From: Hyperoodon ampullatus
Taxonomy: Eukaryota > Chordata > Mammalia > Artiodactyla > Ziphiidae
Assembly: GCA_949752795.1 (NCBI GenBank)
Contig: OX457057.1
Span: 163,657,980-163,721,979 of the forward strand
DNA: 64,000 nt
Reading direction: 5' to 3'
Shown here: positions 11,685-23,776 of the stretch, piece after piece
Layout: every line of letters starts with the position of its first letter
Numbering within the stretch: the first letter of the stretch is position 1
The notes under the pieces: generated by a model
The model's input: the letters and a program-made list of their open reading frames with translations, nothing else
Databases searched by the model: none
What the model was told of the DNA's origin: nothing
Program-made: the position numbers and the translations under genes

Positions 11685-14141
11685 AGCCCAGGACCAGATG
11701 GCTTCACAGGCAAATTCTATCAAACATTTAGAGAAGAGCTAACGCCTATCCTTCTCAAACTCTTCCAACATATACCAGAGGGAGGAACATTCCCAAACTC
11801 ATTCTACGAGGCCACAATCACCCTGATACCAAAAACAGACAAAGATGTCACAAAGAAAGAAAACTACAGGCCAATAACACTGATGAACATAGATGCAAAA
11901 ATCCTCAACAAAATACTAGCAAACAGAATCCAACAGCGCATTAAAAGAATCATACACCATGATCAAGTGGGGTTTATTCCAGGAACGCAAGGATGCTTCA
12001 ATATATGCAAATCAATCAATGTGAAACACCATATTAACAAATTGAAAGAGAAAAACCATACAATCATCTCAATAGATGCAGAGAAAGCTTTCAACAAAAT
12101 CCAACATCGATTTATGATAAAAACCCTGCAGAAAGTAGGCATAGAGGGAACTTTCTTCAACATAATAAAGGCCATATATGACAAACCCACAGTCAACATC
12201 GTCCTCAATGGCGAAAAACTGAAACCATTTCCACTAAGATCAGGAACAAGACAACGTTGCCCACACTCACCATTCTTATTCGGCATAGTTTTGGAAGTTC
12301 TAGCCACAGCAATCAGAGAAAAAAAGAAATAAAAGGAATCCAAATTGGAAAAGAAGAAGTAAAGCTGTCACTGTGACATGATACTATACATAGAGAATCC
12401 TAAAGATGCTAGCAGAAAACTACTAGAGCTAATAAATGAATTTCGTAAAGTAGCAGAATACAAAATTAATGCACAGGAATCTCTGGCATTCCTATACACT
12501 AATGATGAAAAATCTGAAAGTGAAATTAAGAAAACACTCTCATTTACCATTGCAACAAAAAGAATAAAACATTTAGGAATAAACCTACCTAAGGCGACAA
12601 AAGACCTGTATGCAGAAAACTATAAGACACTGATGAAAGAAATTAAAGATGATACAAACAGATGGAGAGATATATCATGTTCTTGGATTGGAATCAACAT
12701 TGTGAAAATAACTCTACTACCCAAAGCAATCTACAGATTCAATGCAATCCCTATCGAACTACCACTGGCATTTTTCACAGAACTAGAACAAAAAATTTGA
12801 CAATTTGTATGGAAATACAAAAGACCCCGAATAGCCAAAGCGATATTGAGAACTAAAAATGGGGCTGGAGGAATCAGGCTCCCTGACTTTAGACTATACT
12901 ACAAAGCTACAGTAATCAAGACAGTATGGTATTGACACAAAAAGAGAAATACAGCTCAATGGAACAGGACAGAAAGCCCAGAGATAAACCCACACACATA
13001 TGGTCACCTTATCTTTGATAAAGGAGGCAAGAATATACAGTGGAGAAAAGACAGCCTCTTCAATACGTGGTGCTGGGAAAACTGGACAGGTACATGTAAA
13101 AGTACGAAATTAGAACACTCCCTAAAACTATACACAAAAATAAACTCAGAATGGATTAAAGACCTAAATGTAAGGCCAGACACTATCAAACTCTTAGAGG
13201 AAAACATAGGCAGAACACTCTATGACTTAAATCACAGCAAGATCCTTTTTGACCCACCTCCTAGACAAATGGAAATAAAAACAAAAATAAACAAATTGGA
13301 CCTAATGAAACTTAAAAGCTTTTACACAGCGAAGGAAACCATAAACAAGACCAAAAGACAACCCTCAGAATGGGAGAAAATATTTGCAAATGAAGCAACT
13401 GACAAAGGATTAATCTCCAAAATTTACAAGCAGCACATGCAGCTCAATAACAAAAAACAAACAACCCAATCCAAAACTGGGCAGTAGACCTAAAGAGACA
13501 TTACTCCAAAGAAGATATACAGATTGCCAACAAACACATGAAAGAATGTTCAACATCATTAATCATTAGAGAAATGCAAATCAAAACTACAAGGAGATAT
13601 CATCTCACACTGGTCAGATTGGCCATCATCAAAAAATCTAGAAACAATAAATGCTGGAGAGGGTGTGGTGAAAAGGGAACACTCTTGCACTGTTGGTGGG
13701 AATGTAAATTGATACAGCCACTATGGAGAACAGTATCGAGGTTCCTTAAATAACTACAAATAGAACTACCATATGACCCAGCAATCCCACTACTTGGCAT
13801 ATACCCTGAGAAACCATAATTCAAAAAGAGTCATGTACCAAAATGTTCATTGCAGCTCTATTCACAATAGCCAGGACATGGAAGCAACCTAAGTGTCCAT
13901 TAACAGATGAATGGATAAAGAAGATGTGGCACATATATACAATGGAATATTACTCAGCCATAAAAAGAAACGAAATTGAGTTATCTGTGGTGAGGTGGAT
14001 GGACCCAGAGTCTGTCATACACAGCGAAGTAAGTCAGAAAGAGAAAAACAAATACCGTATGCTAACACATATATATGGAATCCAAGACAAAGGTCATGAG
14101 GAACCTAGGGGTAAGACAGGAATAAAGACACAGACCTACTA
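11685..14141 (+). pseudogene. ORF2 (RT to C-terminus) of the nested L1
   Basis: The fragment begins at the SPGPDGFTG segment. The frame 11673-12332 carries RT motifs through '[11 protein letters not shown]' and '[10 protein letters not shown]', then a stop at about 12330. At 12374/12375 eight bases are missing exactly at the catalytic F-A-D-D box, which also puts the next codon out of frame. Later frames (12378-12800, 13269-13487, 13538-13753, 13843-14142) carry the thumb region, the [18 protein letters not shown] motif and the MEYYSAIKRNE segment, separated by stops. The copy is non-functional. Confidence 0.93.
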
Positions 14142-14453
14142 GTGCATGGACTTGAGGTTATGGGGAGGGGGAGGGGGAGGCTGTGACGTCGTGAGAGAGT
14201 GGCATGGACATATATACACTACCAAGCATAAAGTGGATAGCTAGTAGGAAGTAGCCATGTAGCACAGGGAGATCAGCTAGGTGGTTTGTGACTGCCTAGA
14301 GGGGTGGGATAGGGAGGGTGGGTGGGAGGGAGACGCAGAAAGGAAGAGATATGGGAACATGTGTATATATATAACTGATTCACTTTGTTATAAAGCAGTA
14401 ACTAATATACCATTGTAAAGCAATTATTCTCCAATAAAGATGTTAAAGAAAAA
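11685..14453 (+). mobile_element. Nested 5'-truncated L1 inside ORF1 of the outer L1
   Basis: At 11684 the outer ORF1 text stops and L1 sequence from the ORF2 reverse transcriptase begins ('agcccaggaccagatggc'). It runs to a full 3' UTR ending CCAATAAAGATGTTAAAG near 14447, after which outer ORF1 text resumes where it left off. The junction copies AAATGAAGAGGATA (11671-11684) and AAATGAATCAGATA (14450-14463) agree at 11 of 14 positions and form a diverged TSD. The insertion is in the same orientation as its host. The endonuclease half of ORF2 and everything upstream is absent. Confidence 0.9.
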
Positions 14454-15275
14454 TGAATCAGATATAGGCAGTTTACCTGAAAAAGAACTCAGAGTAATGA
14501 TAGTAAAGATGATCCAAAATTTTGGAAACAGAATGGAGAAAATAAAAGAAATGTTTAACAAGCACCTCGAAGAACTAAAGAGCAAACAAATAATGATGGA
14601 CACCACAATAAATGAAATTAAAAATTCTCTAGAAGGAATCAATAGCAGAATAACTGAGACAGAAGAATGGAAAGTGAAATGGAAGATAAAATAGTGGAAA
14701 TAACTACCGAAGAGCAAAATAAAGAAAAAAGAATAAACAGAATTGAAGACAGCCTCAGAGACCTTTCGGACAACATTAAATGCACCAACATTTGAATTAT
14801 AGGAGTCCTAGAAGAAGAGAAAAAGAAACGGTCTGAGGGAATATTTGAAGAGATTATATTTGAAAACTTCCCTAACATGGGAAAGGAAATAGTTAATCAA
14901 GTCCAGGAAGTGCAGAGTCCCATACAGGATAAATCCAAAGACAAACATGCCAAGACACATATTAATCAAACTATCAAAAATTAATACAAAGAAAAAATTT
15001 AAAAGCAGCAAGGGAAAAGCAACAATTAACATACAAGGGAATCCTCATAAGGTTAACAGCTGATCTTTCAGCAGAAACTCTGCAAGCCAGAAGGGACTGG
15101 CAGGACATATTTAAAGTGATGAAAGGGAAAAACCTATAACCAAGATTGCCCTACCCAGTAAGGATCTCATTCAGATTCGACGGAGAAATTAAAACCTTTA
15201 CAGGGAAGCAAAAGTTAAGAGAATTCAGCACCTCCAAACCAGCTATACAACAAATGCTAAAGGAACTTCTCTAGG
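14454..15275 (+). pseudogene. ORF1 of the outer L1 (resumed 3' part)
   Basis: This continues ORF1, which starts with ATG at 11610 and is cut at 11684. The first frame (to 14693) encodes GSLPEKELRVM..., with the heptad-like coiled coil 'MEKIKEMFNKHLEELKSKQ'. The RNA-binding part (TYKG, LSADFSAETLQARR-like) and the PARISF-like segment near 15150-15180 follow in shifted frames, ending at TAG 15273-15275. ORF1p is the L1 RNA-binding trimer. A one-base deletion soon after the ATG and several internal stops make this a pseudogene. Confidence 0.88.
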
Positions 15276-15339
15276 CAGGAAACACAAGAGAAGGAAAAGA
15301 CCTACAAAACAAAGCCAAAACAATTAAGAAAATGTTAAT

Positions 15340-18300
15340 GAACATACATATTGATAATTACCTTAAATGTAAATGCATTAAATGCTCCAACCAAAAGATA
15401 TAGACTGGCAGAATGGATACAAAAACACGACCCATATATATGCTGTCTGCAAGAGACCCAGTTCAGACCCAGGGACACATACAGACTAAAGGTGAGGGTA
15501 TGGAAAAAGATATTCCATGCGAATGGAAATAAAAACAAAGCTGGAGTAGCAATTCTCATTATCAGATAAAGTAGACGTTAACATTAAGACTATTACAAGA
15601 GACAGAGAAGGACACTACTTGATGATCAAGAGATGAATCCAAGAAGAAGAAATAACAATTGTTAAGTATTTATGCACCCAACATACAAGCACCTCAATAC
15701 ATAAGGCAAATGCTAACAGCCATAAAAGGGGAAATCGACAGTAACACAATAATAGAAGGGGACTTTAACACCCACTTTCACCATGGACAGACCATCCAAA
15801 ATGAAAATAAATAAGGAAACACAAGCTTTAAATGACACAATAAACAAGATGGACTTAATATTTATTGGACATTCCATCCAAAAACAACAGAATACACTTT
15901 CTTCTCAAGTGCTCATGGAACATTCTTCAGGACACATCATATCTTGGGTCACAAATCAAGCCTCAGTAAATTTAAGAAAATTGAAATCATATCAAGTATC
16001 TTTTCTGACCACAACTCTATGAGACTAGATATCAACTACAGGAAAAGAAACTGTAAAAAATACAGACATATGGAGGCTAAACAATACACTACTAAATAAC
16101 CAAGAGATCACTGAAGAAATCAAAGAGGAAATTTAAAAATACCTAGAAACAAATAACAATGAAAACACGACGACCCAAAACCTATGGGATGCAGCAAAAC
16201 CAGTTCTAAGAGGGAAGTTTATAGTAATACAATCCTACCTCAAGACACAAGAAACACCGCAAATAAACAACCTAACCTTACACCAAAAGCAATTAGAGAA
16301 AGAAGAACAAAAATACCCCAAAGGTAGAGAAGGAAAGAAATCATACAGATCAGATCAGAAATAAATGAAAAAGAAATGAAGGAAACAATAGCAAAGATCA
16401 ATAAGACTAAAAGCTTGTTATTTGAGAAGATAAACAAAATTGATAAACCACTGGCCAGACTCAACAGGAAAAAAAGGGAGAAGACTCAAATGAACAGAAT
16501 TAGAAATGAGAAAGGAGAAGTCAAAACTGACACTGCAGAAATGCAAAGGATCATGAGAGATTACTACAAGTAACTATATACCAAAAAAATGGACAACCTG
16601 GAAGCAATGGACAAATTCTTAGAAATGCACAACCTTCCAAGACTGAACCAGGAAGAAATAGAAAATATGAACAGACCAATCACAAGCACTGAAATTGAAA
16701 CTGTGATTAAAATTCTTCCAACAAGCAAGAGCCCAGGACCAGATGGCTTCACAGGCGAATTCTATCAAACATTTAAAGAAGAGCTAAAACCTATCTTTCT
16801 CAAAGTCTTCCAAAATATAGCAGAGGGAGAAACACTCCCAAACTCATTCTACGAGGCCACCATCACCCTGATACCAAAACGAGACAAAGATGTCACAAAG
16901 AAAGAAAACAACAGGCCAATATCACTGATGAACATAGATGCAAAAATCCTCAACAAACTACTAGCAAACAGAATCCAACAGCGCATTAAAAGAATCATAC
17001 ACCATGATCAAGTGGGGTCTATCCCAGGAATGCAAGGATCCTTCAATATATGCAATCGATGAATGTGATACACCATATTAACAAACTGAAGAGTAAAAAC
17101 CATATGATAATCTCAATAGAGGCAGAAAAAGCTTTTGACAAAATTCAACACTGATTTATGATAAAAACCCTCCAGAAAGCAGGCATACAGGGAACTTACC
17201 TCAACATAATAAAGGCCATATATGACAAACCCACAGTCAACGTCATTCTCAATGGTGGTAAACTGAAACCATTTCCACTAAGATCAGGAACAAGACAACG
17301 TTGCCCACTCTCACCACTCTTATTCAACATTGTTTTGGAAATTAGCCACAGCAATCAGAGAAGAAAATGAAATAAAATGTATCCAAATCAGAACAGAAGT
17401 AAAACTGTCACTATTTGCAGAAGACATGATACTATATACAGAAAATCCTAAAGATGCTACCAGAAAACTGCTAGAGCTAATCAATAAATTTGGTAAAGTA
17501 GCAGGGTACAAAATTAATGTACAAAAATCTCTTGCATTTCTATATACTCACTAATGATGAAAAATCTGAAAGAGAAATTAAGGAAACACTCCCATTTACC
17601 ACTGCAACAAAAAGAATAAAATTCCTAGGAATAAACCTACCTAAGGAGACAAAAGACCTGTATGCAGAAAATTATAAGACACTGATGAAAGAAATTAAAG
17701 ATGATACCAACAGATGGAGAGATTACCATGTTCTTGGATTGGAAGAATCAACATTGTGAAAATGACTATATTACCGAAAGCAATCTACAGATTCAATTCA
17801 ATCCCTATCAAACTACCAATGGTTTTTTCACAGAACTAGAACAAAAAATTTCATAATTTGTATGGAAACACAAAAGACCCTGAATAGCCAAAGCAATCTT
17901 GAGACAGACAAACAGAGCTGGAGGAATCAGGCTCCCTGACTTCAGACTGTACTATAAAGCTACAGTAATCAAGATAGTATGCTACTGGCACAAAAACAGA
18001 AATACATATCAGTGGAATAGGATAGAAAGCCCAGAGAGAAAGCTACGCACATATGGTCACCTTATCTTTGTTAAAGGACGCAAGAATATACAATGGAGAA
18101 AAGACAGCCTCTTCGATAAGTGGTGATGGGAAAACTGGACAGCTACATGTAAAAGAATGAAATTAGCATACTTCCTAACACCATACACAAAAATAAACTC
18201 AAAATGGATTAAAACCCTAAATGTAAGGCCAGAAACTATCAAACTCTTAGAGGAAAACATAGGCAGAACACTCTATGACATAAATCACAACAAGATCCTT

Positions 18301-19130
18301 TTTGACCCACCTCCTAGAGAAATGGAAATAAAAACAAAAATAAAGAAATGAGACCTAATGAAACTTAAAAGATTTTGCACAGCAAAGGAAACTATTAACA
18401 AGATAAAAAACAACCCACAGAATGGGAGAAAATATTTGAAAACGAAGCAACTGACAAAGGATTAATCTCCAAAATATACAAGCAGTTCATGCACCTCAAT
18501 ATCAAAAAAACAAACAACCTAATCCAAAAATGGGCAGAAGACCTAAATAGACATTTCTACAAAGAAGATATACAGATCGCCAACAAACACATGAAAGGAT
18601 GCAAAGTATCACTAATCATTAGAGAAATGCAAATTAAAACCACAATGAGGTATCACCTCACACCGGTCAGAACAGTCATCATCAAAAAATCTAGAAACAA
18701 TAAATGCTGGAGAGGGTGTGGAGAAAAGGGAACCCTCTTGCACTGTTGGTGGGAATTTAAATTGATACAACCACTATGGAGAACTGTATGGAGGTTCCTT
18801 AAAAAACTAAAGATAGAACTACCGTATGATCCAGCAATCCCACTACTGGGCATATACCCTGAGAAAACCATAATTTAAAAAGAGTCATGTACCACAATGT
18901 TCATTGCAGCACTGTTTACAATATCCAAGACATGGAAGCAACCTAAGTGTCCACTGAGAGATGAATGGGTAAAGAAGATGTGGCACATATATACAATGGA
19001 ATATTAGCCATAAACTGAATTATTTGTAGTGAGGGGGATGGACCCAGAGTCTGTCATACAGAGTGAAGTTAAGTCAGAAGGTGAAAAAGAAATACTGTAT
19101 GCTAACACATATATATGGAATCTAAAAAAA
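15340..19130 (+). pseudogene. ORF2 of the outer L1 (endonuclease-RT-Cys domain)
   Basis: The order is complete: endonuclease start 'IITLNVNALNAPTKRYRLAEWIQK' (15351-), the LQET motif, an 'EGDFNTHF' segment (about 15757-15780), Z region, RT (16589-17760), C-terminal Cys motif (18489-18878) and MEYY segment. The frame is broken at many points (for example 15569, 16022, 17062, 17370). The RT box reads F-A-E-D instead of F-A-D-D, because the first catalytic Asp is GAA at 17420-17422. In other L1s this Asp is needed for reverse transcription, so the copy would be dead even without the frameshifts. Confidence 0.93.
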
Positions 19131-19547
19131 AAATTGTTTTGGTGAACCTAGGGGCAGGACAGGAATAAAGACACAGACATAGAAAATGGACTTGAGGACA
19201 CGGGGAGGGGGAAGGGTAAGCTGGGACAAAATGAGAGTAGCATTGACATATATATACTATCAAATGTAAAACTGATAGCTAGTGGGAAGCAGCTGCATAG
19301 CACAGGGAGATCAGCTCGGTGCTTCGTGACCACCTAGAGGGGTGGGATAGGGAGTGAACACAAGAGAGAGGGGATATGGGGATATATGTATACATATAGC
19401 TTCTTCGCTTTGTTATACAGCAGAAACTAACACAACATTGTAAAGCAATTATAGTCCAATAAAGATGTTAAAAAAAGAAAAACCCAAAAACAAAAAAAAC
19501 AAGGTAAGTAATGCTGTGAGGATGTACTCAGTAAAAGTCATGCTAGA

Positions 19548-20300
19548 TATGTCATTTATTTTATTCTATAAGTAGTTATTGAGCACTGACTATGTAGTGG
19601 TTATTGTCCCAAATCTGGGGAAATAATGAATAAAATTTGCCCATATTTGCCCTTAAGGAGCTAATGGAACAATAAAGCACTTCTCACAATTAAGCAAACA
19701 AGCTAAATGATTACCAATTGTGAAAGGTACTCAGTTAAAGAATAAGGATGTGGACTTACTTTAGATAACATAATAAAACGGGTGGCTAGAAAAGGTGATT
19801 TTCAAGCTGAGTCTTGAAGGATGAGATATGTCATCATGGAAGTAGTTGGTGGCCTTTTACATCATATGAATTTGGCATTTGTTTAGTCATTAAACAAATA
19901 AACAGTGAGATTGGATGTCGTGGTTTACATTTTGAAAGATCACTTTGCCATAAGAATGAGGCAGAGGAGGGCAAAGATGGAATCTGTGTTCCATTTGAGT
20001 GATGACGACATCCACGTGATAGGTAGAAGAATGGCACAGAAAAGGGTAGTAGCAGTGGAGAAAAAGAGATAAAGTATTCTAGTTTGGGATGTAACAAATC
20101 TAAGATGTCTGTGTGACATTCAGATGGAGATATCCATCTGAGTAGTTGGGGATTTAATTCTTGAGTTCAGAGAAGCTGAAGGTACAAGTACAGCATATAG
20201 TTGAGAACCATCATCATATAGATGACATTTGAAACTATAGTAATTGATGATGTCATCAAAAGAGATAGCATGGGGAGAGAAAAGGACCAAAGTTGAATAC
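19548..20300 (-). repeat. L2 (LINE2) fragment, minus strand
   Basis: Reading left to right gives the reverse complement of an L2 3' end. 'tagttattgagcactgactatgtag' (about 19573) matches the L2 tail, and 'ttttgaaagatcactttgcc' (19931) and 'cagatggagatatccatctgagtag' (20121) match recalled antisense L2 ORF2 text. The copy is diverged without indel-free frames. It abuts the right TSD of the composite L1, so the L1 landed close to this L2. Confidence 0.75.
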
Positions 20301-21955
20301 TGAGTACCATGCAAAACAGGACAAACAGCAACCAGCAACCATACTACGCTTGTCAGAACAACATATCTTGGGAAAAAAACCCTCTTGGATATAGGCATTG
20401 TGGCACATATTCAGGTTCCCCATGGCTTGCTACATTCCTGGTCAAGGCTCAGAAATTTAGCAGAGTCAAATACTGGACTCCAGCCCTTGGGCTATGGGAC
20501 TTTTAGACTATGTGACTGAGAAAGCATCACCCCTTCACTTGGCATAGTGGCATTTATTCAATAGAATGTGAGTGCTAGAATTTTGCTCCAGCCCAGTTCT
20601 TCCAACTCCATGTTTATGGTTGATGAAGCAATAACCCCACTCCTGATGTGAGCAGGGTATTGGTATCGAAGGCTTGGTTGCAACCGTATGACATGGTGAG
20701 TTACTGGCAAGATTTCCTACGTTAGCATTCTAGGTTAGAGAAGCATCAAACCCTCCCATGATCTGAGAAGGTTCCTGGGGTCCAAGCCTTTTGGTTGACT
20801 AACGTTGACTGGTTGAAGACCTGGGCTATAGCCAGTTTCCGTGGATCTTTGCTGGGGTCCTGCAGGACATGCTCTCAACCTACCTTCTGATTCTGAAAGT
20901 TTGTGTCTATGCACTATATCCCACTGTCAGAAACATACCATTTCAATCCTGAAAGCTATGAGACTAGTCACTGGCATCGCTTTAAGAGACACTGGAAGAT
21001 GGTTAGTAATGGTCAGTTGACTACCCTCAGGAGGCAGATCCTTTCCACCTAAGGCAGACAAAGGAGTTCATTCTTAAGTACTGCCAGGAGGGGCATATTC
21101 TTCACTCTGAGAAGTATAGCTGGGTTAATAGCATCTGCACCTGTAGTCCAGTGGATGAGAAAATGCTAACAAAATTCACAGCATTACTCTCAAGCCTCCT
21201 CCAATGACTCCTGAAGAGAGAAGAGACATCTTACCTAGCTTTCTCAGCCTCTTGTTCTATGATTCATTGCTGTTAGTTTCATTGGCAGGGTACTAAGTGT
21301 TGTGATTCAGTAGAGTTGGCCAGAAGGCACCAGAAATAGGCAAAAGGGTTGGTATTATTGGCATACACTAAAATCGCTACCCACTGTTCCCCAGCACAAC
21401 CAGTACAAAATAGCAAGTCCAGCATCATGACATGTTAGTTGAGGAGGTCACCACCTGTGAGAAACACACCAAAGGACTCAGAGTGGCTTAGGTGACAGTT
21501 CTCCTAGAAGTACCATGTGTCTCATGATTTCAGATGTTTCCTTTTGAATAGGTGAGTGGCTTCTTTAGAAGTATTCTTACTGTCTGTCCCATACTTTGGG
21601 CCAGTCATCTTGGCAGGGACCTTTGAGTCATCCCATCACCTCCATACTGCTCCAGCACCATGGTGCTGTGATTGTTGAATTCATACATTTGCACTCAAGA
21701 TGAAAAAACTGGCATAGTGTACATGGAAAGCATATGGCAAGGTATCTAGGTCCGGAAGTTCAATATCACATGGATAAGGAAAAAGTGGGTCCCCTTGGGT
21801 CACTTGGCTGGCTGGACTAGCAATAACCAGTCTAGAGAAAGCAGTGCCTCTCTGTGGTGTCTGCCCACTCCTTAGCACAGAGGGTAGTTTGGACTTCACA
21901 ACCTCCTGTGAGACTCACGGTAGTCATAGTAGTGCCTCTAATTTGAAGACTCTAA
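20301..21955. other. Unassigned sequence
   Basis: I find no gene. The texture (uniform GC, no tail, scattered short open stretches) could be the internal part of an old LTR retroelement, but I recognise no gag, pol or env motif and make no call. The left TSD copy of the next SINE is at 21956-21972. Confidence 0.4.
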
Positions 21956-21972
21956 CTGGAAACTATCTTTTT

Positions 21973-22296
21973 TTATATATAAATTTATTTATTTTATTTA
22001 TTTATTTTTGGCTGCATTGGGTCTTCGTTGCTGCACGCGGGCTTTCTCTAGTTGTGGCGAGCGGGGGCTACTCTTCATGGCAGTGCATGGGCTTCTCTTT
22101 GTGGTGGCTTCTCTTGCTGTGGAGCACGGGCTCTAGGCACGCGGGCTTCAGTAGCTGTGGCACGCGGCGGGCTCAGTAGTTGTGGTACACAGGCTTAGCT
22201 GTTCCTCAACATGTGGGATCTTCCCGGACCAGGGCTCGAACTTGTATCCCCTGCATTGGCAGGCGGATTCTTAACCATGGCCCCACCCGGGAAGTC
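21973..22296 (-). mobile_element. CHR-type SINE, long form, reverse orientation
   Basis: The element carries the long 3' region 'ggctgcattgggtcttcgttgctgc' that the short copies lack, and ends (in reverse) with the tRNA-like head 'cccgggaagtc'. The antisense B box 'cagggctcgaac' lies near 22231. The TSD CTGGAAACTATCTTTTT is 17 bp and perfect at 21956-21972 and 22297-22313. The A-tail has decayed into ATTT/ATTTATTT repeats. Confidence 0.95.
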
Positions 22297-22698
22297 CTGG
22301 AAACTATCTTTTTAAGTAAGTCTGAAAAATGATATTTTAGGCTTTACAAACTTAAGTAGAAAGAAGAGCTGAAAATGGCAGCAAAGGTACAAAGTTTAAT
22401 AAATAATACCCAGTACTCCTTTGGATTTTCAGTGTCCAAACACACCCTTCTATCCATACTTAACTCCTAAACAACAGCAATATCAGCATCATGCACCCAC
22501 CTAATGGCATGCATTTAGATATGGCATGAATAAAAAGGTACTCTTCCTCTCCCCAAAACAGGGAGATACAAAATCCCATGTTTCCATGTATGCAGCATGT
22601 TCATTCCTTTCTCAGCACAGCCAAAATTCTCTTTGATATTCTATACCCTAAAGACTAAATAATAATTACTACCAATATACTGTATATAAGATAGTGGG

Positions 22699-22819
22699 AG
22701 GGAATTCCCTGGTGGTCCAGTGGTCAGGACATGGTGCTCTCAATGCCAGGGGCTGGGGTTCAATACCTAGTCGGGGAACTAGGATTCTGCAATCTGCATG
22801 GCAGAGCCGAAAAAAAAAA
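22699..22819 (+). mobile_element. tRNA-Glu SINE, short old form
   Basis: The 121-bp element begins 'agggaattccctggtggtcc', has an 'aggggctggggttcaatacc' B-box region and ends in an A-run. The TSD AAGATAGTGGG is present at 22688-22698 and 22820-22830. It lacks the whole 3' body of the CHR copies, resembling the minimal tRNA-related artiodactyl/cetacean SINEs. Confidence 0.9.
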
Positions 22820-22830
22820 AAGATAGTGGG

Positions 22831-23299
22831 GAAAAGAGAAAGCCATGCAAGTGGCATAAATCATTTCTGCTCACATTCTGTTGGCCAGAACTAGTCACCT
22901 GGGCTGGAACCCAGATGCAAACAGCTGGGAGGTCTGTACCCAGCAGAAAAATAAAAATTGTTTGATGAACAATAGCATTGTCTCGGTCATACTAAGGGAG
23001 TGGAGTGTTTTAGGAAAGAGGATCTTCTGATTAAATACATGTATTTATCTCTATTTCCTCAACCCTGGAATAAGCCTCTAAAGGGACAATAAAGAGTAAA
23101 AAAAAAAAAAAAAAGGTAAAAGTTGAGAAGGACAAAGAATGGGTGACAAACAATGAAAGAGAGTTATTAACACAATGTGGACTTGAAGATCAGATGAGTT
23201 AGATGGAGAAGTGGTAAATGTTTGAAAAGAAGAGGACAAAGACAAAATAGGTGAAAGTCCCACCAACCTCCAGTCCCGCTGATAACCTTAAGTATTGGA
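22831..23299. other. Unassigned sequence with poly-A tract
   Basis: Nothing gene-like. A run of 17 or so A residues at about 23098-23114 may be a worn retroposon tail, but I could not name a body to its left. Confidence 0.5.
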
Positions 23300-23776
23300 G
23301 AAGCAAAGTGCATGGATTAAGTATAGTCACAGTAAAATGTATAACAATCATGTAACTTCGATGGCATACAGGAACCTTCTATTGTTCACATGTCTGAAGA
23401 TTAGCTGGATTGCTCATGTGTTTGTGGGTCAGTTGGGGGCGTTTCTCAAGGATGGGCTCAGCTGGGTCTCCTCAGCTGGGGCAGCTGTCCTCCACATCCT
23501 CTTCCTGAGGCCAGTTTGCTAGCAGTCATGCCTTTCCCTCGTGAGGGCAGAGGCACTGGAGTACAAAGGAACAGTTCTAGACCTCCTAAGGACGGGGTTC
23601 AGAACTGGAACACTGTCACTCTGACCTCATTGTATTGGCCAAAGCAAGTCACATAACCCAGCCTAAATTTAAGGGATGAGGAAGAAACTTTGACTCTTTA
23701 GTGAGAGGAACTGCCAGGTCATGTGGCAAAGGCCATGGGTGAAGGGAGGGGTGAAGAGTTAGGTCCATTTACCACA
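23300..23776 (-). mobile_element. ERVL/MaLR-type LTR, reverse orientation
   Basis: The right edge ends '...agttaggtccatttaccaca', the reverse complement of a TGTGGTAAATGG LTR start. Inside, 'attggccaaagcaagtcacat' (23636) is a signature of MLT-type LTRs, and 'ggctcagctgggtctcctcagctgggg' (about 23456) fits the same class. The left edge is approximate. No internal retroviral region is seen. It is the reverse-orientation counterpart of the LTR at 4832. Confidence 0.6.

Larger units (their letters stand above)
9669..19500 (+). mobile_element. Full-length L1, split by a nested L1
   Basis: The outer element runs from the 5' UTR start (GGGGGTACCTTCAAGATGGC) at 9669 to the A-rich tail ending at 19500. 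It is bounded by AAGGCAAGTAA (9658-9668) and AAGGTAAGTAA (19501-19511), an 11-bp TSD with one transition. Removing the 2.77-kb nested L1 (11685-14453) leaves about 7.06 kb with 5' UTR, ORF1, ORF2 and 3' UTR in order, which is the size expected of a full-length mammalian L1. Both ORFs are broken by many stops and frameshifts. The 3' end has the CCAATAAAGATGTTAAAAAA signal. Confidence 0.92.

Noticed and set aside
20301..21955. Possible endogenous retrovirus internal region
   Set aside because: No gag, pol or env motif, no primer-binding site and no flanking LTR pair could be identified.
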